DNA of 64,000 bases from positions 37,535 through 101,534 of the forward strand of contig JAKUHH010000170.1 of NCBI GenBank assembly GCA_022701365.1. The letters are read 5' to 3'. This stretch comes from Mycocentrospora acerina. Its lineage: Eukaryota > Ascomycota > Dothideomycetes > Pleosporales. How positions within the stretch are numbered: position 1 is the stretch's first letter; each line of letters begins with the position of its first letter. The notes beneath the pieces are model-generated. The model did not search any database, was not told the origin of the DNA, and saw nothing but the letters and a program-made list of their open reading frames with translations. This document shows, piece by piece, positions 1-11,830 of the stretch. Made by a program: the position numbers and the translations under genes.

Positions 1-1047
1 GCCCAACACACTACAAACGCAGATAGCCTGCAGGATACGTTCGACTCCCTCGTCCAGCATCTGAGGTCAAAGAAGCGCCCTGCTAACCGCCCTGCCAGAG
101 CCCCTCACGTCCAGACCGTACATGGACATGGCCCACCCAAACAGAAGAACAGCCAGATCAAGGGAAATCAAGACGAGTACAGTCTCCTCCACGACGTCGT
201 CACTCGACACTCTGCCGGAACCCGTGTTAACAAACCATACAGGCTGCCTGGCGAACCGAGGACCATGACTGCAAAGGAAAGGCGCAAGGATGCCAAAATA
301 CACCTTCCCGCCCCGCCGCCTACGCCGCTGTACTTGAGCCAAGCTGCCCAAGAACCATCGACACGCGATGCGCCGGGCCAGATTCTCGTCATCTTGGACC
401 TCAACGGCACGCTCATCTACCGGCCCAACCGAAATGCAAAGAATATGATTGCACGTCCATTTCTGAAGCCCTTTTTGCGCTACCTATTTGCCAACTTCAA
501 TGTCATGGTCTGGTCTAGTGCCCGCCCCCAAAACGTCGACTCGCTCGTTGGCCAGTGCCTTGACAAGGACTTGCGATCCAAGCTCGTAGCCGAGTGGGCT
601 CGCGATTCCTTCAGTCTCTCGCCAGAGCACTATAACCTCAACGTTCAGGTGTACAAGAACCTCGACCTTGTCTGGAACAGCGACATCCAGCAGAAGCACC
701 CTCACTACGCCGCCGGAGAGCGCTTTGGTCAGCATAACACGGTTCTCATCGATGACTCATCTCTGAAAGCAAACGCCCAGCCACACAACCTACTCGAGGT
801 CACCGAGTTCAAAGCCAGTCCTACCGACGCCAAGGAGGATGTGCTGCGTGAGGTGGCCGGATATCTCGAGGTATTAAGGACCCAAGCAGACGTGTCAAAG
901 TTCATCCACAAGGATCCTTTTAGGTTTGATGGTCGTTGGCAGTACGATTGGCCTGTCGAGACTCCCAATAATGTTCAGAGCGGCAAGCTGGAGAGTAACG
1001 TCTCACTCGACACCACTAGTAGCAGTTTGGAAAGCAAGTTGCCATGA
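1..1047 (+). CDS. FCP1/NIF-domain (HAD-type) phosphatase-like protein, 5' partial
   Basis: The frame is open from the first base of the window to the TGA at 1045-1047 (348 visible residues), so the gene starts outside the window; the ATG at 265 is internal. The visible N-terminal part is basic and rich in Gln/Pro. The FCP1 homology domain begins near residue 128 with hydrophobic-DLNGTL (D at 133), continues with VMVWSSARP, and has the late HAD motif LIDDSSLKANAQPHN followed by LLEVTEF. The family (FCP1/SCP/NIF) dephosphorylates phosphoserine, classically on the RNA polymerase II C-terminal domain or membrane regulators. The usual signature is DxDxT; here the second Asp is Asn (DLNGT), so activity may be altered or lost. 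I infer a phosphatase-like role, substrate unknown. No membrane segment is visible. Confidence 0.85.
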   Translation, partial: AQHTTNADSLQDTFDSLVQHLRSKKRPANRPARAPHVQTVHGHGPPKQKNSQIKGNQDEYSLLHDVVTRHSAGTRVNKPYRLPGEPRTMTAKERRKDAKIHLPAPPPTPLYLSQAAQEPSTRDAPGQILVILDLNGTLIYRPNRNAKNMIARPFLKPFLRYLFANFNVMVWSSARPQNVDSLVGQCLDKDLRSKLVAEWARDSFSLSPEHYNLNVQVYKNLDLVWNSDIQQKHPHYAAGERFGQHNTVLIDDSSLKANAQPHNLLEVTEFKASPTDAKEDVLREVAGYLEVLRTQADVSKFIHKDPFRFDGRWQYDWPVETPNNVQSGKLESNVSLDTTSSSLESKLP

Positions 1048-1489
1048 GCATCTACCGTGAGACCACAGGCTGACCCGACCCTACAATTGGCGCCCTCGCC
1101 TAGTTCCGTCGAGGCAATTGCCGACTCGATCCATTTACCCTTCTAACCATGACATGCCTGTGAAAAGTCTGTGCGGCAACTAGTTGCATCGTGCCGTCCG
1201 CTGGACGGCAAACGCCACCTAGTCCAAACTGATCGTATCACAAAGTGTTCTTGGCGTGGCTGAAACGTGCCCTCACCCGTCTCGTCCCAGGCCTTTGCCT
1301 AACGGTACTAGCCAGGGTAGACAGTGACATGCCCTTTTATTTACATCATGTCACCAAACCCACATGTCTTGATCAAACCCCTCTTTCTGGCCCGTCCCGT
1401 CTTGGATTTTTTTTTCTCTTCCAACCCTTGGCGGTTGAGGAGGTTTGAAAACCATGCTAGAGACACGGGAGGGCGGCTGAATAGACGGG

Positions 1490-1620
1490 TTGGATTGATT
1501 GGATTGGATTGAATTGGATTGGACTGGATTGGATAGTCACTAGGTATAGAAGTCGTAGTATCATATCATATTACATTGTATTGAATTGTATTGAATTGAA
1601 TTCTATTTATTGTATTGGAA
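1490..1620. repeat. Degenerate ATTGG/ATTGA tandem array
   Basis: ATTGG, ATTGA and GTATTGAATT units recur at roughly 5-10 bp spacing through this stretch. ATTGG is the reverse complement of CCAAT, the core bound by the HAP/CBC complex, so some copies could be binding sites. The imperfect, drifting period fits simple-sequence slippage better. Confidence 0.7.
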
Positions 1621-1811
1621 CCGAAATGAAGGACATTGCAAGATTCTTGGAAACCCACCCCACGCCCACCGCTCCCCTCCCATTCTTCCACACACAAAAA
1701 AAAGAAAATCCCTGTTGTCTGTTTTCTCTATAGCGACAGCCAACATCATATCTCTTACCCTCCTTCTAACTCATGAAAGGCGTGGTGGGTAAATTTCACT
1801 TACGCCACAAA

Positions 1812-1922
1812 TGATGATGATGATGAAGTAGAAGAAGAAGAAGAAGTAGAAGAAGAAGAAGAAGAAGAAGTAGAAGAAGAAGAAGAAGTAGAAGAAGAAG
1901 AAGAAGTAGAAGAAGAAGAAGA
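1812..1922. repeat. GAA/GTA microsatellite (polypurine tract)
   Basis: A GATGAT run leads into (GAA)n broken at intervals of 18-24 bp by a single GTA, about 110 bp long. The strand is almost pure purine. It is followed by a CT-rich run at about 1950-1992. There is no coding context. Confidence 0.9.
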
Positions 1923-2535
1923 GTCCAATCTCGCCTACCTAGCTATTTATCTTCCTCTCCCTCACCCTCTCCCTTTCCCTCTCTCTCTCTTTTTTTTTTA
2001 TATATTAATATAAAAACCTTCCCTCTCTCAACATTTCCCTTTTTAGGTAGGGGAGAAGGAGGGGTGGTGGACCTGTTCGCTAAAGGCTGCTCTGCTCGTC
2101 TCTCTTTGTGTGTGCATGTATCGAAGGATCGATAGGTATTGAAGGATTGTTTCATCCTTCCGTGCATCCTTCCTTCCTTCCATCCATCCATTCATTCATC
2201 TATTTCATCTCGTATGGAAATATTTGCTACTTTTGTTGTGAAATGATATTGTTACTATTCTTGTTACTATTCTTATTCGGAGTTGGAGTAGGAATATTGG
2301 TGGTGGTGGTAGTAGTATAGTCTTCTATCTGCTAGTGTTACGCTTAACTACTATCCATGTCGGTCCATGTCCTACTCTTTCTTCTCCTGCTAGTGAAGAA
2401 TAATTAATGAGTTCTTTCTTGTGAGGTAACTCGAGTTTTTTTTTTTTAATTCTTTGAAATATTATGGGCGTCTTTTTTCTTCTTCGAATTTGTTGGTTGG
2501 AGAAGAGGAGGTGGAGGAGTGATTATTTTTAGTAT

Positions 2536-2561
2536 GAGAGAGAGAGAGAGAGAGAGAGAGG
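2536..2561. repeat. (AG)n dinucleotide microsatellite
   Basis: An uninterrupted AG repeat of about a dozen units in the non-coding region; presumably polymorphic in length. Confidence 0.9.
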
Positions 2562-2967
2562 TTATTCCTCTCCATCCGTTAGTTTGTCAAATCATTTTAA
2601 AAAATTGAGAAACTGAGCTGTTTTTCTAATAATTGTGTTACAAGGAAGATCAAATTAATTCATTCATGTCCTAGGACATTGGAGTTGTCTCATCGAAGAT
2701 TTAATCGAACATTTTAATAATTAAGTTACCTTTAAAATATGGAGGATATACCGCTTTGAACCTACTTTTACTCTATGCTCTGTGTACTGTTTGGTTCAAG
2801 TGAGAGAATGCTGTGGCGATTAAGGGAAAATCGGATTGAGTGGAGATACGTAGAATTTAATCCAGTCGAGATGAGATGAGATGAGCAACATCAATATATT
2901 GCCATGTTGTGAGGAATTCTTAAATTCATCCGCTACATTCCGATAGAGAGAAAAAAACTTGTCATTG

Positions 2968-3002
2968 CTCAAGATCAAGACCAAGACCAAGACCAAGATC
3001 AA
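2968..3002. repeat. GACCAA/GATCAA hexamer repeat
   Basis: Five to six tandem copies of a six-base unit (AAGATC / AAGACC variants) can be read directly. Short, non-coding. Confidence 0.75.
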
Positions 3003-4466
3003 AGACTACATTCGCCACCTCGCAGGCACAAGGACGAGATTTAGTACGACTTTTCTTCTCTATTTTTCTTTTTTCTTCTTAGAAAAATCATTCATACACC
3101 GTTGTCGTCGCCGGTGAATTCATGTACGACATGGCGATTTGCTCTCTTGTCTGTCTAGATCATACATGGTACTACTACACACTGGGTATACATTGTACGT
3201 CTGTGCTTTGTTGTAACGAATAAGTAGGGGGGCTAACATTGTGATACAGACTACTGATGCAGAGGAATCACAATAGTTTGCCGATGATGCAGGGCGTGTG
3301 CCAACACACGCACAGAAAGAGAGAAAGCATGTCATTTCCATGCATGCATGCCATGGCGTGATATCAAACAGCGTGGTGGGAACAAGACATGACATGTACG
3401 TTGAGCTCGCCAACCAACCAACCAGCCAATCAACAAACCAACGAATGGATGCATGGCCAGCATTTTCTTCTCCCGCAACGGTGTAACGCGAAACGCAAGT
3501 CACCGGTAAGAGGCTTGATATTCTCCGGGATCGTGGTACAGTATCAATCAACCACACCCCCTGTGCAGGTGGAGAGGGTTTTTATTGAATTCCAAGTGGA
3601 CAAGGGAAAGTGGTGGCACAACGCCAGAGAATTGTCTAGTGCATTACCTGTTTGATGGAGACGTCTAGCAGATGAATTGTGTTTCGGAAGAATTTCAGCG
3701 CGCTGCAATCAACGATTCATTGTCAAGTGCTGCAGTGAGGTTTTAGGCCGTGAGGTGAGAGGGTAGGAAATGTGCTCGCCCTTGGATGGTTCCACGGCAT
3801 CAGGCAGGCAAGCGGGAATGTCATGCCTGACGCCAAGAAAAGATGTTCGATTTGAAGCCATCGCTTCGCCTCGCACGATCATGCACGCAAGATGCCGTGT
3901 CCAACGGGGGGGTTCCTCGCTTGCAAGTGATACCTTAAAGTTGACCTCTTGTGTGAGCATGTCGTCGACAGATGGATTGGCGTCGGTGCACCTGAAAAGT
4001 ATCCACTCCATACTACCTAGCTGCCGGGTAAATTCAACCCCAACACCAAAGTCTCAATATCAACACTTGTATTTCCTCAACCCTATCAGCAGCCTCCCTG
4101 TAGAACAAGCCCTAGACTATCCACACATTACATACATCCTAATATACATTGGTACGACAGCGGAAGAAGATCAATTATTGGTGCGACAGAAAGTTCCGCA
4201 TGACCGACACAACGTGTCTTCACAGCCTTGAAACGGTACAATTCTGGAACGTGTGACAGGCTGAGCTAGGCGTCGTACTGTCTGTACAAAGGTTGCACGA
4301 GATTGCTCAGGGTCCGCCGCGTAAAAAGGGGTTGAGGATTGAGAATAATGATCGACGTGAGCTGACCATTCTGTTGATAGTGGTGATGACCGTTTCTCAA
4401 GTTGAACAAGTGAGTGAAGCAAAAAAAAACACGACCACTGTTTCTAAAGCTTCCAAGACAGTCTAC

Positions 4467-4506
4467 TTGTCGCTGTCTAACCTGTCGCTGTCTAACCTGT
4501 CACTGT
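4467..4506. repeat. 15-bp minisatellite, about 2.6 copies
   Basis: The unit TGTCGCTGTCTAACC occurs twice in tandem, followed by a partial third copy with one change. Non-coding context. Confidence 0.8.
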
Positions 4507-6799
4507 TTCACCAGTCATCACTTGCAATTGTAACCACCGACATGACTCTCTTGCTGTAGTCTAGACCATTCAGCATCGCCCTGATGGTCCCAATACGGAG
4601 ACACTCAAGGATGCGTTGCTTCTTCCACATCGGGCACTAAGTCCAGAAACTCGAAAAAAAGTTCGTATGTACGTAAATCATATAAGTGCTTTACGTGAGC
4701 GCTTTCCACTATGACCCCAGTAATTTTACAAGCAGGTAGCAGCTCTGACCCCAATTGCTCCTTATTGAGAAGTTGCATTGCCTTTTCGGCGCTGTAATTC
4801 AACCGAAATGGTGACCCATGATGGGGATCGGTCGTATTTGGCAAAGAAACTTCACTGATCCCCGTTGATCGCAGGCTTGGAAAGAGATTAAGATGAAAAA
4901 AACGTGGCGGAACGGATCTTCGGCGAGGGTGGTAGGTATGCCCGGCCGAGTACTAGAGAAAATACAACCGACGAGTATGAGCAAAATGGCGAAAAACGAC
5001 TTGTCTGGATACCGTGAGTCAGGACAATGTGTCGCTCGAGCCCACAATGTTTTGACATGAAGCCCAGCACATGCATTAGTGAAGGAGAGATGACGGTGAT
5101 TTGAGAGACGAATTCAAACCAAATGAAACGCTGCACAGAACGAAACATAGCACTGATGATATAGTTCCTCAGCGTCAGTCAGGGGCCAAGGCGAGAAGAA
5201 GAAAAAAGGAAACCCTGGCTTGTCAACAAGCTGCGGAACTGAGCAAGATGGTCCCAGGAGGGATTATGCACGCGAGCATGCAATCGCTCTCAGAGGGTCT
5301 GTGGAGTCATTTGATTGCGTTGGAGGCGAAGCTTGGCAAGGATGAGATTGAGCTGGCGAGTCGACATGGGTAGTGTGGCTCACGGATTCATGAAGCAATT
5401 CTCAGGTATGTTTGATGGGGGTAAGCGGGAGCTGGCTCATCAACACAAGACACGCCATGACACTCGCTTGTGAGGGTGGCGGAAAAACCGCCCAACTCGG
5501 ACTTTGTTTCTGGAAGAATCGGCGATAGCGCTGGAGATCATGAAGGGCTGAGATGAGACGTTATTTCTTATGGCCGGTCGGTGAACGTTGTTATCCACGT
5601 GAGGTGCATGGGGCCGGGCGGGTGATGCATGCCAGCGGCAGAGGGCTTGGCTGATCCTCACAAAGGAAGGAACGACGTTGGTGGCACCCTGATCCAGCGG
5701 GCAGCAGAGGGGCATGGACGCTGAAGGCGGCGAGGGTGTTGGGGGAGTCAGTTGGGCTGGACGCCGTCATGGCGGCAGTGAGCGCTGAAACTTCAGGCCA
5801 TGGAGGGCAGACCCTCCAATAACGAGTGGCTGCGGTGGGTTTATGTGGTGTTTCGATGGGGGGGCAGCGACGCACCTGGCTTGGAACGTGGACCAACCTG
5901 CGAGTGCCGGCGTGAAACACTGGAACGCTCGCCTAATGTCTAGTGGCCCCCGGAAGCGCGACTGCACACGGCGCGCTGATTGGGCGGCGGGCAGTATTGG
6001 CTGTCGAGGTGCAACACGCAGCAGCCGCGGCGACAGCGACTCGATTGGTCGAGGGCGCGCGCAGCATGACGGCCGCCTGCCATGTAGCTGTGAGGCCGAG
6101 CAGCATGCAGCTGTGCACCGTGTAGTCGTGTGCAGCGGCGAGGCCCTGGCAGCATCGCCACGCACACGTGCATGGCGGGCACTGGCACTGGCGCCGGTGC
6201 TGGCGAGCTGTCGACGGCGTCCAACGTCGAACCGTGGGTGCGTGGACTGCAGCGACGGCCGCCGGCCGTGCATGCGAAACAATGGTCGGCTGGTGGCGTC
6301 TGAGCGCTCCAGACAGCAGCGCATCTGCTCGCCCGGCCGCCCCATGTCGCCGCCCCAGGCCTGGCGTCTGCTGGGATCGCATGCCAGTCGTTCTGCTCAC
6401 TCGCTCACACCCTGGCGCAAACGCATCCTGCTGGCTCCCTGGTGGCTCCTTGCTGCCTCACGTCCGTGCCCAGCTTTTTTATCCTTCTGGTCCCGCCATC
6501 AGCAAGGCGCGCAGCGTGCACTGGACTACTACTTGCTTTGCTTGCCCTGCCTGACCCGTCTGCCCTGCTCTCCATCTGGGCCTCCTCCTCCCGCCCTCGC
6601 ATCGCCCAAGAGCTACCTTACATACTGCAGCCTGCCGCGCCCTGCTTGCCTTGCTCCAACCTTTGCCGTTGCACCAGCCTCTGGCATCCCCAGCTGAGGC
6701 CACTCGTCGAACATTAGGCGTGTCCTCGCTCATCCTGCGACACTCCTACAATCTATCTGCCCCTCCCAGCACCCCCGTTCCGGAAAGCACCACGCAGCC

Positions 6800-8324
6800 A
6801 TGACCACCGCCGTCGCCAATTCCCCGGCCCTTGTCCAGCATGCGGCATCACTGTCTGCCGACGGTGGAGTCGGATCGTCGAGGACATATGCACCCATCGC
6901 GCCCTCCGTCTCGTCTCCTCACGCCGTGACGCCCAACTCCAGAGCCTCTAAACTGCCTGCCGACCATGCTTCACCTACTACCGCCTCCAGTAGTGACGCC
7001 GCACACCACCAGCAGCAGAGAGCGGAGGGCAAGCGTTCACCTCTTTCGTACGTCTTTTAGTCTTTCGTCTCGTCCTTCTACCTCTACTTCTACTTGCCGT
7101 CCTCCCTCTGCCTCCTCACCCACCTCCACCACCTCCTCCTCCTCCTCCATGTCTCCACCCAGTCGAGACGGCATGTCTAACCGCCCTTCCTCGAGCAGGT
7201 CACGCGGTACCGCCCCCAGAATAGTCGTCAAGAAGGAGCCTGCATCGCCAGACATGAGCGCCACCACCAGCACACGTCATCGCCCACGCCGACTTGATCT
7301 ATCCAACCACAACATTGTGCACTCGTCTGGTGCCCTAACTGCCCGCCCAGCTGGCCATGGCAGCGCCCAGTTCCAAGATGTAGGCCTAGCCTGCTTGTCG
7401 CCTGGCTTCCACACCCAGGACCCCACCATGCGTGAACAGCTCCAGCGCAGTCTGGACGTAAGAGAAAGGCAGAGGCAGATTATCGAAGCTCGGCAAAAGC
7501 ATGGCGGCAAAGGAGCTCCGTCTGACGAAGACGTGCCGCGAAACACTGAAGTGGGAGCATTTGGACGCACCATCAAGACCCCTCAGACCTCGCGCAGGAA
7601 GGGCCCGCCACCCGGCCTCACCATTGCACCGCCATCTCACCAGCAGTTCGCCAGCGAGCGCGTCATTCAGTCAGCGCCTATCAACCAGTCATTCACTGGT
7701 CTGCGCAGCAACGCGCCACCATCCCGACAACTGGCCAATGCCTCATCGAACTTGTCGCATACTTCACACATCCATCACGTACCTGCTCATCAAACAAACA
7801 ATCGACTGCCACCAATCTCAGATGTGTTCCCAGAACCCCTCGGGACTGCTCGTCATCCGTACCAACACAGTAGCCCAGGCCATTCGTCGCATTCGAATCA
7901 GCAACCCCCACTGCCCTCGCCTAGCTTCCCACCACATCACCATCACCAGCCAACACCCTTGACTTCTCGACCACGCGAGTACAAGTCTGCCGAAGAAGCA
8001 GTCCAGTCATTGTCCGGCGGTCGTGAAGATCTTCTGCCCCGACTGGTTCACTACGGTGGCCACCAGCCTCCCACGCCACCGTCACCTATGCCTAAGAGTG
8101 GCGCATCAGCCTACCCTACGCATGCTGAGCTCCATCGCAGCGGTAGCTCAAGAAGGCGCGGCCGCGATGAATATGAACGCGATAATGGCACACCGCCTCT
8201 TGGCCGCCAACAACCACGCCTTGGGCCCTTTGGCGCTGGTCGTGACTCGCCAGAAACCCAACTAAGGAAGAAGGAAGAGTTTATTGGTCTTTGTGCAAGA
8301 GCTTGGGACCTGTTCCATTCATGA
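6800..8324 (+). CDS. Conserved-looking low-complexity protein of unknown function (469 aa)
   Basis: Model join(6800..7047,7163..8324). Two overlapping frames are joined by an intron with a GTACGT donor at 7048 and a CCCAG acceptor ending at 7162; the removed 115 bp is almost pure pyrimidine, unlike flanking exon, and the splice leaves codon phase intact. The protein is rich in Ser, Pro, His and Gln and has no membrane segment. Ordered-looking patches are a basic stretch RIVVKKEPASPDM near residue 95 (SUMO-site-like KKEP), RRLDLS, a charged helix (MREQLQRSLDVRERQRQ) in the middle, GPPPGLTIAPPS, and a C-terminal block RKKEEFIGLCARAWDLFHS at the very end, which may be a short interaction helix. 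I do not recognise the family; a nuclear regulatory role is only inference. The ATG at 6800 is the first in frame. Confidence 0.7.
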
Positions 8325-10411
8325 TACCTAACTCGGGCCTTTGTCAACGAAACCTCTCCTTTGTCTATCCACGCCGACGAAAACTCTTTTTACCATGTCC
8401 ATCTCGTCAGGTCGACTTCCCAACACGATTTATCACCATCATCTCTCATTTGTCCGGATTTCCTCGCCAGCGCTCACCCTTATTCCGTACGTTGTTCAAC
8501 ATTTCGCAGAGCGCCGGCTGTCCCACTAGGCATGCAGGATTATACCCTTTGAGATCCTACTTTTACAACCACTACAAGATTTTTCAATCTTTCAATTTCT
8601 ATTTCTCATCTTCATTGGATGACATGTGTCTGAGACATGGTTACGCACTGGATTATGTTAAGATGTTGCTTGGACCTTATTGGCTTTTCGAATGTTCTGA
8701 AACACGTCGTGTCTCATGACTATTCATACTTTCTTCACCGCGGGCTGTGTAGGCATACGCAACTCGTGGTACTCTAGGGGGCGTCTATGGTTTTGCTTGT
8801 TTTGCATTTAGTGGAGGGTTTGATACCTTTGGGAATAGGAGAATTATTTAGGCGGTCAAAGTGTTGATCGGGTGGAACAGGAAGGATGACGACGCTGAGA
8901 CATTGGTGTTTGATCGAGGCAGGGGACACCCAACCTTGGCCAATGGTCACGCGCGCTCTTGTATCAATTGCGAGAAAATTAAGCAACTCAAACATGTAGT
9001 AAAAAAAATCACTTTACACGTTCGAAATTCTACAAGATATTCGCCACTTTGTGACTTTGTGTATGCACTTGGTTTTAGTTCGCAAAGCCTCCCATCATTC
9101 TGGATCCCACAAGACGGGCTTTCTTTCGGATCGGTCATGATCGCGCTAAATGTGTACATGCGCAGCACGGGATCGACTGCTAGGATGGCCTGGTTGGGGA
9201 ATTTGCGAAACGATGGGTGCTTGGGCCATGGGGCAAAGCTGAAACATCCGCGCTTTAGCGTCCCTCTTCCATCCTTTCCCCCCCTCTTCGCTTTCGCGTT
9301 GTCCGTGCAAGCTCTTGCTGTCTTGGGACGCAAGATTAGAAGGGGGCCGATGATCTTCCACTACACATTTATTGAATAGATGTTTTCTTCCTGTGTGCAT
9401 TCGGCATTGGGCGAGAGGTGCCGGATGATAGGTCTGCAGGTTAAAATTAAAATAAATTTTTTTAATTGTTGATTTCGGAATCGTTCGCCCGACACGGAAT
9501 TCTTATTGACGGACGGGAGGCGTTATTTGAAGGTGGGGGAGACGGGAGACAAAGGTGGGTAGAGAAGGGAGAGGGGAGATGGGATAATATGATTAGGGCG
9601 TTCACATCGCACTGCGGAAGGTCGGTAGGCGTATTGGTTGTGTCGTGATTCATAATGCTGAGAGGGAGGCTAAATCGGGCAACGAGGCTTGTGCGTTGTG
9701 GTGTGCTGTGTTGTGTCGCGACTGTGCGTCCAAGTGCAAGTCGTCGTCGCTCTATGAAAGTTGGATGCCCTGCACCAGCCACTACATTGATTCATTTACA
9801 CCCCTCCATCCCCCCCCCGTCTTGTTCGTGATGGCGGGGCAGTCGATGCTGAGAATAACTCGGATTGAATATATTCATATTCCGTGTATATTTATTCTTG
9901 TGCATCTCATGTCACCATCGATGACATGCAACTTCACTATTCGGCCTTCTTGATAACTCCGAGGGACTTTTTATTTAATCTTTAGCTTGATAAATCTTAG
10001 ATACCATTGCACCGTCTCGCCGACTTGTATCATCTTCATATACCTGATCAGTCTTGGTTTCTTTGTTAGAGTATTGAAGACCAAGCTACCCGGACACTAC
10101 CGAACTTAGTCGGTTAAAAAAGGCGGCTTCAGCCCAACGAACTGCCGATTGTACTAGCACTCCAATTGCAGATATCCGATAGCCTTTTAGGATCGTCCTC
10201 CCCCCCTTCCCCCTATGCTCGGCGTCGATGTTATATCTCCGGTGTCCCTGAACTGTAGTATCACCCACATTTAAGCTTTTTTTATCCCGTAACTCTATTC
10301 TCGCATGGGTTTGGTCGACGCTGTCTCCTTGTGTGCATATGGAGCTTGAGAGTCAGCCATTAAGCCGGTTGATCAATCAACCAGTCAACCTTGGGGGAAT
10401 TCCATGTCCTG
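8325..10411. other. Intergenic, no gene recognised
   Basis: About 2.1 kb between the tail-to-tail 469-aa gene and the ankyrin gene. Open frames up to 172 aa exist on both strands but overlap one another and show no family motif. The left part is presumably 3' UTR. Short homopolymer runs (A/T near 9450-9470, C near 9810 and 10200) are visible. Confidence 0.6.
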
Positions 10412-11830
10412 TTAATTGCTTTGCGCGCCCATCTCCTTGCCAATTTCGGCGCCATTGTCGATTAAAAATTGGCAGAGCGGTTCATTCTCCGTAGCAACGG
10501 CCAGCGCCATGAACGAAGGGTGGGGGCGCATATTGGGGCGCGTTGCCAAGTTCTGCAGGGACGCAACTTCTGCGCCATGCTGTACATCTACCAACATGCG
10601 CACAATGTCTAGTCGGCCAGTCTTTATAGCTAGGCTGAGAATATCGTTCCGTTGCTCCATGTGGCTAGGCGAGACGCCACGATCTAATAGTAGTCGAACT
10701 ATCTTCTCGTTGCCACCATCCACGGCAAGCTGGAGCGAGCCCCAATATTTAGCCTGAGAAGATGTTGCATCTTGCTCTAGGAGCCACTCGACTACATCGA
10801 CTCGTTGCGGGCTGTACCCTGACACGCGCAAGAGCTGTTGAATGCTAGGTTCTTGGATTTCGATTGGATACTGAATACTTCTGTATGAGGCAAAGAGAGC
10901 GAAGAGTCTAGACGAAAAGTCGGCTAGTGGGCTTCTTAACATGCCCGAGTATAGGTTTTCATCTACACAATGCGCGCTCATGATGAAGTTAATCGGCCCC
11001 CAGCGGGGGGGGTCCATGATAAACTCTACTACGTGAAGGTGCCCGCCTTTTATAGCAGGACCAAGTGCCAACCATCTCATCTCATCTCGACTTGTGAACC
11101 GTGTGGTAGAAAGGAGCAACTCCAAGATCTCCAGGTTTCCAAGTAGAGCAGCTAGGCCTAGAGGGTTGCGCCAAAAGTCTGTCACAAGGTGGATTTTCTC
11201 GTCCAAGATGGTGGAAGGGGTATTCGGATCGTCCAAAACACTGCACACGATTTGTATGCAACCATGAATGATAGCTGCTTGGAGCTTGAATCGACAACTC
11301 GCTTCAGCCCAGTCTGTTTCCAGTTCGGGGAATCTTGTAAATACTGTCACTGCATCCGGCTCAAAGCACATGGCTTCCACGTAGCGACGAACTGCATTTG
11401 GAGCTTTGTTGCTAGTTTCCTCAAGCAAACTTTCGGCCACACTGCGGATGATTTTGGAACCACGTAGCGTCTCCGACTTTGACATGATTAGTTGAGTAAG
11501 GTAGGGTTGCCAGAACTTGTCGTATTCAGGTCCACTGCGAGTTCCAACGCGGCGGAATGAGATCAAGTCTTGCAGCATATGTGACTCGTAGAGTGCTTGG
11601 ACGACTTCTTGAGCAAAAAGACCTGGCGTGTTGTTAGTTGCATGTTACACACCCTAGCTCGTATCTCGCATTCGGAGGACTGAACATGCACGCCATCGTG
11701 ATCGTACACAAATGGGAGGCCTACGATTAACAAGCCTTAGTCTTAGACCTCGCTTGATGCCACGAACGTTGACGCTATGACATAAAACTTCACGAAGTAT
11801 TTCCGCTGGAAGATCTAGCAATTGTGTCAT
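10412..11830 (-). CDS. F-box-like / ankyrin-repeat protein (438 aa)
   Basis: Model complement(join(10412..11622,11725..11830)). The first exon encodes MTQLLDLPAEILREVL, an F-box-like start (LPxEIL). Joining at GTAGGC (11724) to a CCAG acceptor (ending 11623), with an ACTAAC branch-like site just before it, gives LVNR-LFAQEVVQALYESH, the usual continuation of fungal F-box/ankyrin proteins, in frame. The start is the ATG at 11830; a GTG six bases upstream is not used. The C-terminal half holds several ankyrin-like helices (NPLGLAALLGNLEILELLL, GSLQLAVDGGNEKIVRLLL, SLAIKTGRLDIVRMLV, MALAVATENEPLCQFLI). In such proteins the F-box recruits Skp1 of an SCF ubiquitin ligase and the ankyrins bind a target; neither partner can be read here. 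Ankyrin repeats are clear, the F-box is short and less certain. Confidence 0.8.

Larger units (their letters stand above)
1048..6799. other. Long intergenic / upstream region rich in microsatellites
   Basis: No convincing gene is seen in 5.7 kb. The first half is low complexity (ATTGG/ATTGA motifs, GAA/GTA tract, CT and AG runs, TCC/ATCC runs, listed separately). From about 5600 to 6790 the sequence becomes GC-rich with overlapping open frames on both strands and no family resemblance, ending in a pyrimidine-rich leader just before the ATG at 6800. I read the right end as promoter and 5' leader of the following gene and the left end as 3' flank of the phosphatase-like gene. Confidence 0.6.

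Noticed and set aside
1812..1922. CRISPR-like regular spacing of GTA within GAA repeats
   Set aside because: No palindromic repeat and no unique spacers; a microsatellite in a eukaryotic genome.
5767..6717. Overlapping long open frames on both strands (up to 284 aa plus, 192 aa minus)
   Set aside because: GC-rich sequence with few stops in any frame; no domain, biased composition, and frames overlap in opposite directions. Treated as leader/promoter.
11654..11724. Continuation of the F-box exon frame to a stop
   Set aside because: The frame after LVNR has no relation to the family, while splicing at 11724/11623 restores it with a branch-like ACTAAC.
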